Shown one piece after another: positions 46,425 to 55,946 of a stretch of 64,000 bases of DNA. Numbering within the stretch: the first letter of the stretch is position 1; every line of letters starts with the position of its first letter. A program made the position numbers and the translations under genes. This DNA is from Roseobacter sp. GTDB lineage: Bacteria > Pseudomonadota > Alphaproteobacteria > Rhodobacterales > Rhodobacteraceae. The stretch is taken from positions 31,009 through 95,008 of the forward strand of contig JAGXGZ010000053.1 in NCBI GenBank assembly GCA_024636495.1. Direction: 5' to 3'. The notes below the pieces were generated by a model. It was not told where the DNA came from, did no database searches, and was given only the letters and a program-made list of their open reading frames with translations.

Positions 46425-47455
46425 TTCGTGCCTGTTGGGGTACAGTATTGTGGGCGGGCCTGATGGTGCCGCCCGCAAGTGCGGATGTAACCTATACGGT
46501 CATGGACTATGATCAGCTTGATGCATGGGACGCAGACGATCACGGTGCCGCGCTCAAGACATTTCTGAACACATGCCGCGATATGAAGGACGTGGATTGG
46601 CGCAATCTGTGCAAATTCGCCGAAGCCGATCCGGACCCGCGTCAGTTCTTTGAGCTGTTTTTTCGCCCGGTACTGATCGAAGACGGAAACGAGGCGATGT
46701 TTACTGGCTATTTCGAGCCTGAGCTTGAGGGCGATCTATACCCGTCATCGCGGTACAAATACCCCGTCTACGCGATGCCGGAAGAGGCGAAAGTGAACAA
46801 CCCCTGGCTGCCCCGTCGGGAAATACTGAATTCCGACGTGATGAAGGGCCGTGGCCTTGAAATCGCCTATGTCGATGATCCCGTTGAACTTTTCTTTTTG
46901 CAAATTCAAGGTTCGGGGCGTATCCGCTTGCCAAACGGCAGTCATATCCGCGTGGGATACCGTGGTGCGAACGGTCAGCCTTACCGGTCTATCGGGGTCG
47001 AACTGATCCGCCGCGGTGTGTATGACGCCCATCAGGTAAGCGCCGACGTGATCAAGAATTGGGTGCGTCGCAATCCCGAAGACGGGCGCGAATTGCTGTA
47101 TCACAATCCGTCTTATGTTTTCTTTCGCGAAGTAAATCAGGTGCCGGCCGAAGATGGCCCCTTGGGTGCTATGAACCGCTCCGTTACTGCAATGCGCTCG
47201 ATCGCGGTGGATCCGTCGTTTGTTCCGTTGGGTGCTCCGGTCTGGATTGAAAAAGACGGCAAAGACCCGCTCCACCGTCTGATGATTGCGCAGGATACCG
47301 GTTCTGCGATCAAGGGTGCGCAGCGGGCTGATGTTTTCTTTGGCACAGGTGATGCAGCCGGTCGCGCGGCCGGAAAGTTGCGCGATCCCGGTCGGATGAT
47401 GGTTCTGATGCCTATCCAACGTGCCTATGCCCTTTTGCCCGAGCCGCTGTTATGA
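46397..47455 (+). CDS. mltA: Membrane-bound lytic murein transglycosylase A
   Basis: A 352-residue MltA with a signal peptide (RLIRACWGTVLWAGLMVPPASA). The MltA domain shows FTGYFEPELEGDLYPSSRYKYPVYA, and the 3D domain has MIAQDTGSAIKGAQRADVFFGTG with the catalytic Asp. The start is read as TTG at 46397, the only initiator that gives a full signal peptide; it overlaps the Tim44-like gene. It cleaves peptidoglycan to anhydro-muropeptides, which AmgK/MurU elsewhere in this window could help recycle. Confidence 0.93.
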   Translation: MVARFYRRLIRACWGTVLWAGLMVPPASADVTYTVMDYDQLDAWDADDHGAALKTFLNTCRDMKDVDWRNLCKFAEADPDPRQFFELFFRPVLIEDGNEAMFTGYFEPELEGDLYPSSRYKYPVYAMPEEAKVNNPWLPRREILNSDVMKGRGLEIAYVDDPVELFFLQIQGSGRIRLPNGSHIRVGYRGANGQPYRSIGVELIRRGVYDAHQVSADVIKNWVRRNPEDGRELLYHNPSYVFFREVNQVPAEDGPLGAMNRSVTAMRSIAVDPSFVPLGAPVWIEKDGKDPLHRLMIAQDTGSAIKGAQRADVFFGTGDAAGRAAGKLRDPGRMMVLMPIQRAYALLPEPLL

Positions 47456-48033
47456 GCCGGAAGCGGCTGAATAAGGATGATCTTTCCCTGTGGCAGAAAG
47501 TGACGGATCGGACCGAGAAGCTGGATCTGAACCAGTTGTTCCGCCCCGAGATTGACGCACCTGCCCCCAGCCCTCCGCAAATCCGTAAAACTACATCGGT
47601 TTTGTTGGGAAAGCCCACACCAAAGCCGCGACGTGCGACCCACGATCTGATGCCGTCACTACCCGATCAAATTCGCAAATCGCCGGTTCAAATGGACAGC
47701 AAGGCTTTTGGCAAGCTGAAACGTGGCAAACTTCATCCCGAAGGGCGGATCGACCTGCACGGTATGACGTTGGACCGCGCCCATCCGGCGCTGACCAAGT
47801 TTATCCTTGGCTCTCACGCCAAGGGCCGTCGTTTGGTGTTGGTGATCACCGGTAAAGGCAAGTTGCGCGATGAGGGCGGGCCGATCCCTGTGCGTCACGG
47901 TGTTTTGCGCCATCAGGTGCCGCAGTGGCTGACGATGCCACCGCTTGCCAGTGCCGTGTTGCAGATCAGTCAGGCGCATATCAGCCACGGTGGCGGCGGT
48001 GCCTATTACGTCTATCTTCGGCGTCAGCGTTGA
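47452..48033 (+). CDS. Smr domain protein
   Basis: A 193-residue protein with a C-terminal Smr domain: RIDLHGMTLDRAHPALTKFILGSHAKGRRLVLVITGKGK, followed by PQWLTMPPLASAVLQISQAHISHGGGGAYYVYLRR. The Smr fold often carries nicking endonuclease or RNase activity (the DxH motif DLHG is present). The N-terminal half is charged and less conserved. It overlaps mltA by four bases and the convergent MFS gene by ten. Confidence 0.92.
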   Translation: MSRKRLNKDDLSLWQKVTDRTEKLDLNQLFRPEIDAPAPSPPQIRKTTSVLLGKPTPKPRRATHDLMPSLPDQIRKSPVQMDSKAFGKLKRGKLHPEGRIDLHGMTLDRAHPALTKFILGSHAKGRRLVLVITGKGKLRDEGGPIPVRHGVLRHQVPQWLTMPPLASAVLQISQAHISHGGGGAYYVYLRRQR

Positions 48034-49250
48034 AGCCGTGCTAACCTGCCCTGATATTTCAAAATACCAGCCGTCGCCATCATGGCAGCGATCACATAAT
48101 ATATCGCAATCGGGATCATTTGCTGGGGAAAATTCACGCCCATATCAATAAATAGCCCCGTAACACCCGGCCCTATGGCCGATCCAAAGACCATCAACGC
48201 CGCCCCCACTGCCTTGATCGATCCGATATAGCGCGTTCCGTAGAATTCGGCCCAGAAAACCGAAGTTGCCGTCGCCTGCATCCCTTGGCCGACACCGAAA
48301 ATCAGCAGTCCGATACCGGCGGCAAAAATCGTATCGGCATAGGCCAGCACTGCAAAAGACAGGGCAAAGGGCAGCATCTGCACAGGGGTCACGCGGTTCA
48401 CGCCAAACCGGTCGACCGCCCAGCCGGAAACGAATGTCGAAATCACGGATGTCACGGTATAAAGCGGCATTAGCGCGACGAAGCTGACCAATGACCAGCC
48501 CTTGACTTGTGTCAGGTGGACCTGTTGGAAAAACAGGGCTGTCCCCCATGCTGCCGGCCCGATTATCATCGGTATCATCAACCAGAACAGACCGTGGCGA
48601 AACATCTCGACCCGGGTCCAGTGTCGCCCGTCCATCCCGGTAACCTGCGTTGTTTCAGCCATCGATTGCGGCGTGCGTTCCTGACGAAGCAGTACCAACA
48701 TGACGGGCATGGTGATCAGAACCAGACATGCCGCCAGTACCCATAAGCTGCGCCAATGATAGCTTGCGAAAAGTGCCACGAAAACAACGGGTAACACCGC
48801 CTGCCCGGCTGCAAACCCCATGGATGATAGCGACAGCGCCTTGCCTCTGGTCTTTTCGAACCAGCGCACCATTGCAACAGCCCCAAGCTGTGACATCATC
48901 CCCTGACCACTAAGGCGCAGGGCGTAGATCACAAAGATCAACGCGATCCAGTTTGGCACGGCAGCCATCGCCAGACAGGCACCCGCCAGTGCTATCATCA
49001 CCCAAAACGACAAACGGCGCACCCGAAAACGGTCGGTCAGGACACCCGCCCAAACCATCGTGATGGCGGAAAGGGTTGTGCCAATTGTATAGATGCCACC
49101 CCATTGGCCGTCACTTAGATCAAACGCAGTCTTAATGTCGCCCGCGAACAGCGAGATGAAATAAGTTTGTCCATAGGACGACGTGAAGGTCAGCAGGAAA
49201 CCCGCCAACAAGAACAGCCAGTTGGCCCGAATGAAACGCAAATATGCCAT
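48024..49250 (-). CDS. MFS transporter
   Basis: A 408-residue major-facilitator protein with 12 predicted helices. The cytoplasmic loop motif AGVLTDRFRVRRLSFWVMI (GxLaDRxGrR-like) follows helix 2. It resembles OFA- or monocarboxylate-type carriers in general form, but substrate cannot be told. Its start codon lies in the 3' arm of a perfect hairpin (49246-49275), and only 38 bases separate it from hslU upstream on the same strand, so it may be read through from hslVU. Confidence 0.88.
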   Translation of the reverse strand: MAYLRFIRANWLFLLAGFLLTFTSSYGQTYFISLFAGDIKTAFDLSDGQWGGIYTIGTTLSAITMVWAGVLTDRFRVRRLSFWVMIALAGACLAMAAVPNWIALIFVIYALRLSGQGMMSQLGAVAMVRWFEKTRGKALSLSSMGFAAGQAVLPVVFVALFASYHWRSLWVLAACLVLITMPVMLVLLRQERTPQSMAETTQVTGMDGRHWTRVEMFRHGLFWLMIPMIIGPAAWGTALFFQQVHLTQVKGWSLVSFVALMPLYTVTSVISTFVSGWAVDRFGVNRVTPVQMLPFALSFAVLAYADTIFAAGIGLLIFGVGQGMQATATSVFWAEFYGTRYIGSIKAVGAALMVFGSAIGPGVTGLFIDMGVNFPQQMIPIAIYYVIAAMMATAGILKYQGRLARLQR

Positions 49251-49275
49251 GCGCCATCATTTTCAGGCGCATGGC
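49246..49275 (-). repeat. Perfect 10-bp hairpin over the MFS start codon
   Basis: GCCATGCGCC and GGCGCATGGC are exact reverse complements around a ten-base loop. Read on the minus strand, the MFS ATG falls in the 3' arm, so the RNA hairpin could hide the start codon and the region before it. There is no T-run after it. Confidence 0.75.
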
Positions 49276-49288
49276 GAAATGAAAAGCG

Positions 49289-50596
49289 TTAAAGCACGTA
49301 GCGTGACAGATCGGTTGAACGTGACAGCTCGCCCAGGTTCTTTTCAACAAAGTCGGCATCGACAACGATCTTTTCACCGCTGCGATCCGGCGCGGTAAAG
49401 GAAAGCTCTTCGAACACCCGCTCCATCACCGTGTAAAGCCTGCGCGCCCCAATGTTTTCAACGGCTTGGTTCACATCTGCGGCAATCTTGGCAAGCGCCT
49501 TGATCCCTTCCTCGGTAAAGGAAACTTCGACTTCCTCGGTGCCCATCAGCGCCGTATATTGCAGGGTCAGCGCATTGTCGGTTTCCGTCAGGATGCGCAC
49601 AAAGTCCTCTTCTGTCAGGGCGCGCAATTCGACCCGGATCGGCAGACGACCCTGCAATTCGGGCAGCAGATCAGACGGCTTGGCGACATGGAACGCGCCA
49701 GACGCAATGAACAGGATATGATCGGTCTTTACCGGCCCATGCTTGGTTGAAACTGTTGTCCCTTCGATCAGCGGCAGCAAATCGCGCTGCACACCCTCGC
49801 GGCTGACATCAGCCCCACGCGCATCAGACCGGGCGCAAACCTTGTCGATTTCGTCCAGGAACACGATACCGTTTTGTTCAACCGCATCAATCGCGGCACG
49901 GTTTACCGTTTCATCATCCAGCAGTTTATCAGCTTCTTCACTGATCAGAATTTCATAGCTTTCAGAGACCTTTAGCCGCTTTTTGGTCTTGCGTCCGCCC
50001 ATCGCTTTACCGAACAGATCGCCAAGGTTCATCATGCCCATGCCACCACCGGGCTGGCCGGGAATATCCATTGTCGGAAATGGGCTTGAAGTATCCATGA
50101 TCTCAAGCTCGATCATGGTATCGTCCAGCTCGCCCGACTTCAGCTTTTTGCGAAACATATCACGTGTGCCTTCGCGGGCGTCTTCACCGGCGATTGCGGT
50201 GATTACGCGCTCTTCGGCGGCCTTGTACGCGCTGGCTTTGACGTCCTCGCGCATGTGTTCGCGGGTCATCACGATGGCGGTGTCCACCAGATCACGGATA
50301 ATCTGTTCGACATCGCGGCCGACATAGCCGACTTCGGTGAACTTTGTCGCCTCGACCTTCAGGAAGGGCGCGCGGGCCAATTTGGCCAAGCGGCGGCTGA
50401 TCTCGGTTTTGCCAACACCTGTGGGCCCGATCATCAGGATATTCTTGGGATATACTTCATCGCGCAGATCATCGCCCAATTGCTTGCGACGCCAACGGTT
50501 GCGCAACGCCACAGCAACAGCGCGTTTGGCGTCGTTCTGGCCAATGATAAAACGATCCAGTTCTGAGACGATTTCGCGGGGGGTCAGATCGGTCAT
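49289..50596 (-). CDS. hslU: HslU ATPase subunit of HslUV protease
   Basis: A 435-residue ClpX-type AAA+ unfoldase. [37 protein letters not shown] is the conserved N-terminus; Walker A is [17 protein letters not shown] and Walker [10 protein letters not shown]. The pore motif lies in [18 protein letters not shown]. The C-terminus ending DLSRYVL docks into HslV. It overlaps hslV by four bases. Confidence 0.97.
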   Translation of the reverse strand: MTDLTPREIVSELDRFIIGQNDAKRAVAVALRNRWRRKQLGDDLRDEVYPKNILMIGPTGVGKTEISRRLAKLARAPFLKVEATKFTEVGYVGRDVEQIIRDLVDTAIVMTREHMREDVKASAYKAAEERVITAIAGEDAREGTRDMFRKKLKSGELDDTMIELEIMDTSSPFPTMDIPGQPGGGMGMMNLGDLFGKAMGGRKTKKRLKVSESYEILISEEADKLLDDETVNRAAIDAVEQNGIVFLDEIDKVCARSDARGADVSREGVQRDLLPLIEGTTVSTKHGPVKTDHILFIASGAFHVAKPSDLLPELQGRLPIRVELRALTEEDFVRILTETDNALTLQYTALMGTEEVEVSFTEEGIKALAKIAADVNQAVENIGARRLYTVMERVFEELSFTAPDRSGEKIVVDADFVEKNLGELSRSTDLSRYVL

Positions 50597-51150
50597 GGTT
50601 TGATTTTCTCCACCGTGAGGTTGCCATTTGTGTAAACGCAGATGTCGGATGCGATCTTCATTGCGTCACGCGCGATCGCTTCAGCATCGCGGTCGCTGTC
50701 CATCATGCCGCGGGCAGCTGCCAGGGCATAGTTTCCACCCGATCCGATGGCCGCTACATTATGTTCAGGTTCCAGCACGTCACCCGCGCCGGTAATGATC
50801 AAAAGCTCGGTGCCGTCGGTCACAATCAACATCGCCTCAAGCTTTTGCAGGTATTTGTCGGTGCGCCAGTCTTTGGCCAGCTCGACACTTGCACGGGCAA
50901 GCTGCCCGGGTGTCGCTTCCAGCTTGGCCTCAAGCCGTTCCAGCAATGTGAAAGCATCAGCGGTTGACCCGGCAAAACCTGCCACAACTTCAAATCCGCC
51001 GGGGTTCAGCCTGCGGACCTTGCGGGCAGTGCCCTTGATCACCGTCTGGCCCAGACTGACCTGACCATCGCCAGCAATCACGACTTCACCGTCTTTTTTG
51101 ACGCCGATGATTGTGGTCCCGTGCCATCCGGGGAATTCTTGGCTAGACAT
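50593..51150 (-). CDS. hslV: HslV peptidase subunit of HslUV protease
   Basis: A 185-residue proteasome-related peptidase. The N-terminal propeptide [11 protein letters not shown] precedes the catalytic Thr (T12 in [29 protein letters not shown]), exposed after processing. Such a propeptide is normal in alphaproteobacteria but missing in E. coli. AAAGGAG precedes the ATG. With HslU it forms the HslVU heat-shock protease. Confidence 0.96.
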   Translation of the reverse strand: MSSQEFPGWHGTTIIGVKKDGEVVIAGDGQVSLGQTVIKGTARKVRRLNPGGFEVVAGFAGSTADAFTLLERLEAKLEATPGQLARASVELAKDWRTDKYLQKLEAMLIVTDGTELLIITGAGDVLEPEHNVAAIGSGGNYALAAARGMMDSDRDAEAIARDAMKIASDICVYTNGNLTVEKIKP

Positions 51151-51250
51151 GCGCGGTCTCCTTTTCTTACTCCCTATATGGTCCCCGAAAACGCGGGGGA
51201 CAAGGGCGCGGGCACTTGTGGCATAGTCTTGCCGAGGCTAGCGTTGGTCC

Positions 51251-52159
51251 ATGACCCAAGAACACCGACTTCATTTCCATCTTGAGCATGACCTTTGCAA
51301 AAGCGCTGCTGCGGGAGATCACCCGTTCATCGCAAAAATGGCTTTGGTACTGGAATCCGCCCAGTTTAGGGTCGAATACCGCGAACATGGCGATACGGAT
51401 CGTAGCGATGAAACTTATGTTCTAAGCCATATGAAGCCGCCCCCAACCCAACGCGGTTTGGTTTTTCGGCGGGTCTATGAATACCCGTTTTGGCAGATTG
51501 AAGCATCTGCCGAACGCTGGCAGTGGGATGTGGCAAGGGCCAGCTTTGACCCTGCGCAAATACCCGCTGCAGACGGTGCGCAGTTCTATGCCTTTTGGCG
51601 AAACCGTCAGTACGGCGACGCGCCGCAAAACACTTCGCGCGACGGGTTTATCTATGTCCCGCTTCAGGGGCGTTTGGCCGAATGCCGGTCGTTCCAATCG
51701 TGCAGCCCGCTTGAAATGATTGAACATTGCCTTGCGCAGGATCAGACCCGTCAGGTTATCGCCACGATCCACCCAAACGAGGTGTATTCCGAAGCCGAAA
51801 TTGCAGCGCTTGAGGCGTTGGAGCGTAAACACAAAAGGTTGCGGGTCGATGTGGGTGATATGGTGCCGCTTTTGCAAACCTGCGATTATGTCGTCACGCA
51901 AAATTCCAGCGTTGCGTTTGCCGGGTATTTCTTTGGCAAACCAGCACTGCTGTTTGGCAAGATTGATTTTCACCACATCGCCGTTCAGGCAAATATGACC
52001 GACCTTGCGGGCAGCTTTTCCGAGGCCATTCAAATGCGCCCGGATTATGCACGCTATCTGTATTGGTTCTGGCAAGATCAAAGCATCAATGCAGGGCGCG
52101 ACGACGTTTACGCAAAGATCACAGCGCGGTTTCGACGTTTTGGATGGCCCATAGAATAA
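51251..52159 (+). CDS. Capsule-type polysaccharide biosynthesis protein (Kps/KDO-transferase-like)
   Basis: A 302-residue protein. The segment FIYVPLQGRLAECRSF, then VIATIHPNE, then VTQNSSVAFAGYFFGKPALLFG resembles capsule-polysaccharide (KpsC/KpsS-like) transferases, where HPNE-like and QNSS-x-FE/AG-x-GKP motifs bind CMP-KDO. No capsule export genes are nearby, so it is an orphan. It is divergent from hslV across 100 bases and converges with trxA; a weak GC-rich inverted repeat (52158-52185) follows the stop. Function is inferred from motifs only. Confidence 0.68.
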   Translation: MTQEHRLHFHLEHDLCKSAAAGDHPFIAKMALVLESAQFRVEYREHGDTDRSDETYVLSHMKPPPTQRGLVFRRVYEYPFWQIEASAERWQWDVARASFDPAQIPAADGAQFYAFWRNRQYGDAPQNTSRDGFIYVPLQGRLAECRSFQSCSPLEMIEHCLAQDQTRQVIATIHPNEVYSEAEIAALEALERKHKRLRVDVGDMVPLLQTCDYVVTQNSSVAFAGYFFGKPALLFGKIDFHHIAVQANMTDLAGSFSEAIQMRPDYARYLYWFWQDQSINAGRDDVYAKITARFRRFGWPIE

Positions 52160-52210
52160 GGGCACCCCGTTTCCGGCGCGCCCTTTAAAAAGTTTAGCGT
52201 TTGCTAAGGC

Positions 52211-52531
52211 TTAGATCGACTCTTCGATCCAGCTTTGCAGTTGGCCTTTTGGGCGGGCGCCAGACATGTTCGATACAACTTCGCCGTTTTTGAAGATGAA
52301 CAAGGCTGGGATGCCGCGCACACCCATTTGGGCCGGGCTGTTTGGGTTGTCGTCAACATTGACTTTGACGATCTTTACCTTACCGGCCATTTCGTCTGAA
52401 AGTGCTTCCAGCGACGGGCCGATCTGTTTGCAGGGGCCGCACCATTCTGCCCAGAAATCCACCACTACAGGGATATCGGAATTTTTAACTTCAGCGTCGA
52501 ATGTTGCGTCTGTGACTGCGACCGTGGCCAT
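52211..52531 (-). CDS. trxA: Thioredoxin
   Basis: A 106-residue thioredoxin with the active site WCGPC (C31 and C34) in [18 protein letters not shown], and the cis-proline segment [20 protein letters not shown] precedes the ATG at 52531. It lies 37 bases after addA, at the end of the long minus-strand run that begins with the DivL-like gene. Confidence 0.97.
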   Translation of the reverse strand: MATVAVTDATFDAEVKNSDIPVVVDFWAEWCGPCKQIGPSLEALSDEMAGKVKIVKVNVDDNPNSPAQMGVRGIPALFIFKNGEVVSNMSGARPKGQLQSWIEESI

Positions 52532-52568
52532 GATGCTCTCCTGCACAAGGAATGATTAGAGTGGGAAC

Positions 52569-55500
52569 CTAGGTAGCCGCCGTGGCTTCGTCAAGATCGA
52601 CTGCGCGGGACAGGGCATTTGTGATCAGATCGCTGGGCAATTCCATCAGTGTGGCGCTGCGCGTCCACAAGATTGCCGTGCTGATCCGGTGATCCGGGAA
52701 AACCTGCGATAGCGCCGACGCATAAGCCCCCATTTGCCGCAAAAGGCCTTCTGGGCAGGAATTGGGATCGCTTGGCACAACGCGATTGGTCTTGTAGTCG
52801 ATTGCCAGGACCTGAGTGTCACGCACCAGAAGCCGGTCAATTGTGCCGTGCATCCGCTTTGCCCTGATGTCGGCTGTGATCGGCACTTCTAGCAAGGCAT
52901 CATGGGTGAAGATGTGGTGAATACCGGGGGCGTTCATTACCGCCACGGCTTCTTGCAACGCGGCTTTGGCGCTCAGCGGATCATACCCATCGCTCAGGCT
53001 TTGCAACAAAGCGCCCCAACCGTCGCTTTGCATCATGGGCATGGTTTCAAGCAGTTTATGGACAAGGTTTCCATACGCCTTGGCTGCCTCTTCCGACATG
53101 CCATCCTCGCCCCCAAGCGCCTTGGCACCGCCCATGTCCGAGGGTGAAATGATCGTTGGCCGCTCGGGAACATTCGCTATGGGTTGTGAATAAACAGGCT
53201 CTAAGATAGGGGTATTCGTCTGCTTGTCCTGATGCGGCTGGATTGGAAGCCCATCCCAATCCCCATGCTGGAACTGCATGATACCTGTGTCACCAACGGC
53301 CACAGCCCCCGCTTGCCCCATCGCCGCACCAATCATCTGATACCAACTGCTTTCGTCCTTGGGCAGATCACCCGCGGCGGCCACGATCAGCCATTTTTCG
53401 GCCCGCGTCATTGCTACATAAAGCAGACGCAGGCGTTCATCCCGTTCGCGATCTTTTCGCGCGTCCAGTGCGGTGCGCATCACATCCGGCATGTCGGTTT
53501 CGGTCATCTTCCAGACAGGAGTGTCACCGATTTTGATGATCTCGTCGCGAATGACCAGATTGCGTTTGCCAGTATCCGGCAAAATAACAATCGGCGCTTC
53601 AAGGCCTTTGGCCCCGTGTACCGTCATCACCCTGATCTGGTCCGATGCGTTGTCGATCTGGCGCTTTATCTCAAGATCATCGGTTTGCATCCAGACCAGA
53701 AACCCCGTCAGACTTGGGATTGCGCCGCGTTCATACGACAGCGCCTGCGCAAGCATCGCGTTGATGCCGTCTTCGGCCTCGGCCCCCAAGCGCGCCAGCA
53801 ATTTGCGGCGACCATCATGGCGGGTCAGGATGCGTTCGATCAGGTCATAGGGCCGCAGAAAATCAACCTTATCGCGCAAATCCTTCAGGATAGAGACTGT
53901 TTCCGGGTGTTCCTTGCTGTTGCGCAAGGTTTGCCAAAGGTGATCTTCGGTCCGGTAGTGTGACAGCTTGAACAGCATCTGTTCCGACCATCCAAACAGG
54001 GGGGATTTCAGCGCGGTTGCAAGCGATAGGCTGTCCTCGGGGGTGGCAAGGAACGACATAAGCGCGGCCAGGTCTTTCACGGCAAGCTCGGCCCCGACCT
54101 TTAGCCGATCCGCCCCTGCAATCGGCAGGCCTGCCGTCTTACACGCGCGAATGATCTCTGAAAACAGCGCACTGCGGCGTTGAACAAGGATTAGGAAATC
54201 ACCTGCCCTGATACGCCGCCGCTCGAACTTGCCCGGTTGATCCGCATCGACGGGGATATAATGCTCTTGGGTCACCAGGGTTTTGATCTGCGCTGCGATC
54301 TTGTCAGCCAGAACCACCGTATGATGATGATCCGATAGTTGATCCACAGGATCGGACCAGTCACGGTCATCTTCGTCTTCGGTCTTTTCAACCAAAGGCC
54401 ACAGATCAACACGACCGGGCAGGGCAGATTTGAACGCAATATGTTTGCTATCCGCCTCAAATCCGGCGCTGGCATGGGAAGTAAAGCTGGTATCGACCAG
54501 TTGCAAAATAGCAGAGGACGACCGGAATGAATAATCCAGACTGCGCCGTTGAAAGATCTGGCCAGCGTCGGTGATTTTTCCGCCAAAGAGGCTCTGTTTA
54601 TGGTCAAACTCGCGTGGGTCCGCACCTTGGAACGAATAGATCGATTGCTTTTTATCGCCAACGACGAACAAGGTCCGCCCGCCATCCTGATGCGCGCCAT
54701 CGCCGCTGTAAAATTCGTCAGCCAGCTTTTCGATGACATCCCATTGCCGTGGGCTGGTGTCTTGTGCCTCGTCCACCAGAATATGATCAATGCCTCCGTC
54801 AATACGGTACAGCACCCAAGCCGCGACAGCCGGATTGGTCAAAAGGGCGCGGGCTTTGAGGATCAGATCGTCGAAATCCAGCCAACCGCGCTTTTGCTTT
54901 TCCAGCGCATAGTGTTTCAGAAAGGCGTTTGCGAATTGGTGTAGCACATGAGTGCGTTGCGCTGCGTTTAATGCCAACCGTGCATCGCGGGCCGCTTCGA
55001 CCCGCGCCATCAGATCCTCGATCTGCGACATGAGATGGGATAAGACTTTTTGGGTCGCTTTGGTGGGGACTGTCCCAATTTTCGCGCTATACGGCGCAGC
55101 AGCACTGCCGCCCGTCAGAAAGATACCTTCCAGAACGGGCAGGGCGGTGATCTCCAAAGCCTTGATACCTTGCAGCTTTTCCGCATTCTTCTGATCGGTA
55201 ACGCTTTTGTCTTTCATCGCTGCGATCATCTCGGCGATGATATCGGCCTCGGACCCCAGAAAAACCGACGCGGCAATATGATCTTCGCTCAGGTCGGGTG
55301 GTTGATCGAACAGCGCGAGCGTATCTTCCCAAGACAATCCTCCCGCAAACCCTTCGCGTTCGCCCACAATGGCACTGGTCAGTTTGCTAAAATCTTCGCC
55401 TGTGTAATGCCGCGCCAATGCAGTGACGAGAGGACTATCCGGGCCCTCGACCATGCGATCTACGATCTCTGCCCGCAGCAGATCGGCGGCGCGATCTTCA

Positions 55501-55946
55501 ATCTCGGTGAACTGGGGGCTGACGCCCGCCTCAAGAGGAAAACGCCGTAATAGAGACGCACAAAACGAATGGATCGTTTGAATTTTCAGCCCGCCGGGGG
55601 TTTCGATCGCGCGGGCAAACAAGGTGCGCGCCATGCGCAGTTTTTCAGGCGTGAATGCGTCGGTTATCCCAAGATCGGCCAGCGAGGTGCGCAGATCATT
55701 ATCTTTCAGCATCGCCCATGCGCCCAAGCGTTTGAACAGCCGGTTCTGCATCTCTGACGCGGCGGCCTTGGTATAGGTCAGGCACAAAATATGCTGCGGC
55801 TCGACCTCGTTCAGCAGCAATCGCGCAACCCGATCTGTCAGAACGCGGGTTTTGCCCGATCCGGCATTTGCCCCCAACCAAGTTGACGCATCAGGGCGCG
55901 CTGCATCAATCTGGGCGCGGGTCGCATCATCAAAGGGGGCGGTCAT
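52569..55946 (-). CDS. addA: AddA helicase-nuclease subunit
   Basis: A 1125-residue UvrD/PcrA-type helicase fused to a nuclease. Walker A is WLGANAGSGKTRVLTDRVARLLL; DHILVDEAQDTSPRQW is Walker B; VMTVHGAKGLEAPIVIL and RLLYVAMTRAEKWLIVAAAG are helicase motifs V and VI. The C-terminal RecB-type nuclease carries VLAIDYKTNR. With AddB it processes double-strand breaks for recombination. It overlaps addB as ATGA. Confidence 0.96.
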   Translation of the reverse strand: MTAPFDDATRAQIDAARPDASTWLGANAGSGKTRVLTDRVARLLLNEVEPQHILCLTYTKAAASEMQNRLFKRLGAWAMLKDNDLRTSLADLGITDAFTPEKLRMARTLFARAIETPGGLKIQTIHSFCASLLRRFPLEAGVSPQFTEIEDRAADLLRAEIVDRMVEGPDSPLVTALARHYTGEDFSKLTSAIVGEREGFAGGLSWEDTLALFDQPPDLSEDHIAASVFLGSEADIIAEMIAAMKDKSVTDQKNAEKLQGIKALEITALPVLEGIFLTGGSAAAPYSAKIGTVPTKATQKVLSHLMSQIEDLMARVEAARDARLALNAAQRTHVLHQFANAFLKHYALEKQKRGWLDFDDLILKARALLTNPAVAAWVLYRIDGGIDHILVDEAQDTSPRQWDVIEKLADEFYSGDGAHQDGGRTLFVVGDKKQSIYSFQGADPREFDHKQSLFGGKITDAGQIFQRRSLDYSFRSSSAILQLVDTSFTSHASAGFEADSKHIAFKSALPGRVDLWPLVEKTEDEDDRDWSDPVDQLSDHHHTVVLADKIAAQIKTLVTQEHYIPVDADQPGKFERRRIRAGDFLILVQRRSALFSEIIRACKTAGLPIAGADRLKVGAELAVKDLAALMSFLATPEDSLSLATALKSPLFGWSEQMLFKLSHYRTEDHLWQTLRNSKEHPETVSILKDLRDKVDFLRPYDLIERILTRHDGRRKLLARLGAEAEDGINAMLAQALSYERGAIPSLTGFLVWMQTDDLEIKRQIDNASDQIRVMTVHGAKGLEAPIVILPDTGKRNLVIRDEIIKIGDTPVWKMTETDMPDVMRTALDARKDRERDERLRLLYVAMTRAEKWLIVAAAGDLPKDESSWYQMIGAAMGQAGAVAVGDTGIMQFQHGDWDGLPIQPHQDKQTNTPILEPVYSQPIANVPERPTIISPSDMGGAKALGGEDGMSEEAAKAYGNLVHKLLETMPMMQSDGWGALLQSLSDGYDPLSAKAALQEAVAVMNAPGIHHIFTHDALLEVPITADIRAKRMHGTIDRLLVRDTQVLAIDYKTNRVVPSDPNSCPEGLLRQMGAYASALSQVFPDHRISTAILWTRSATLMELPSDLITNALSRAVDLDEATAAT

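Noticed and set aside
52158..52185. Possible terminator AAGGGC/GCCCTT between the capsule-type gene and trxA
   Set aside because: The six-pair stem has a 16-base loop; noted under the gene but not supported as a feature.
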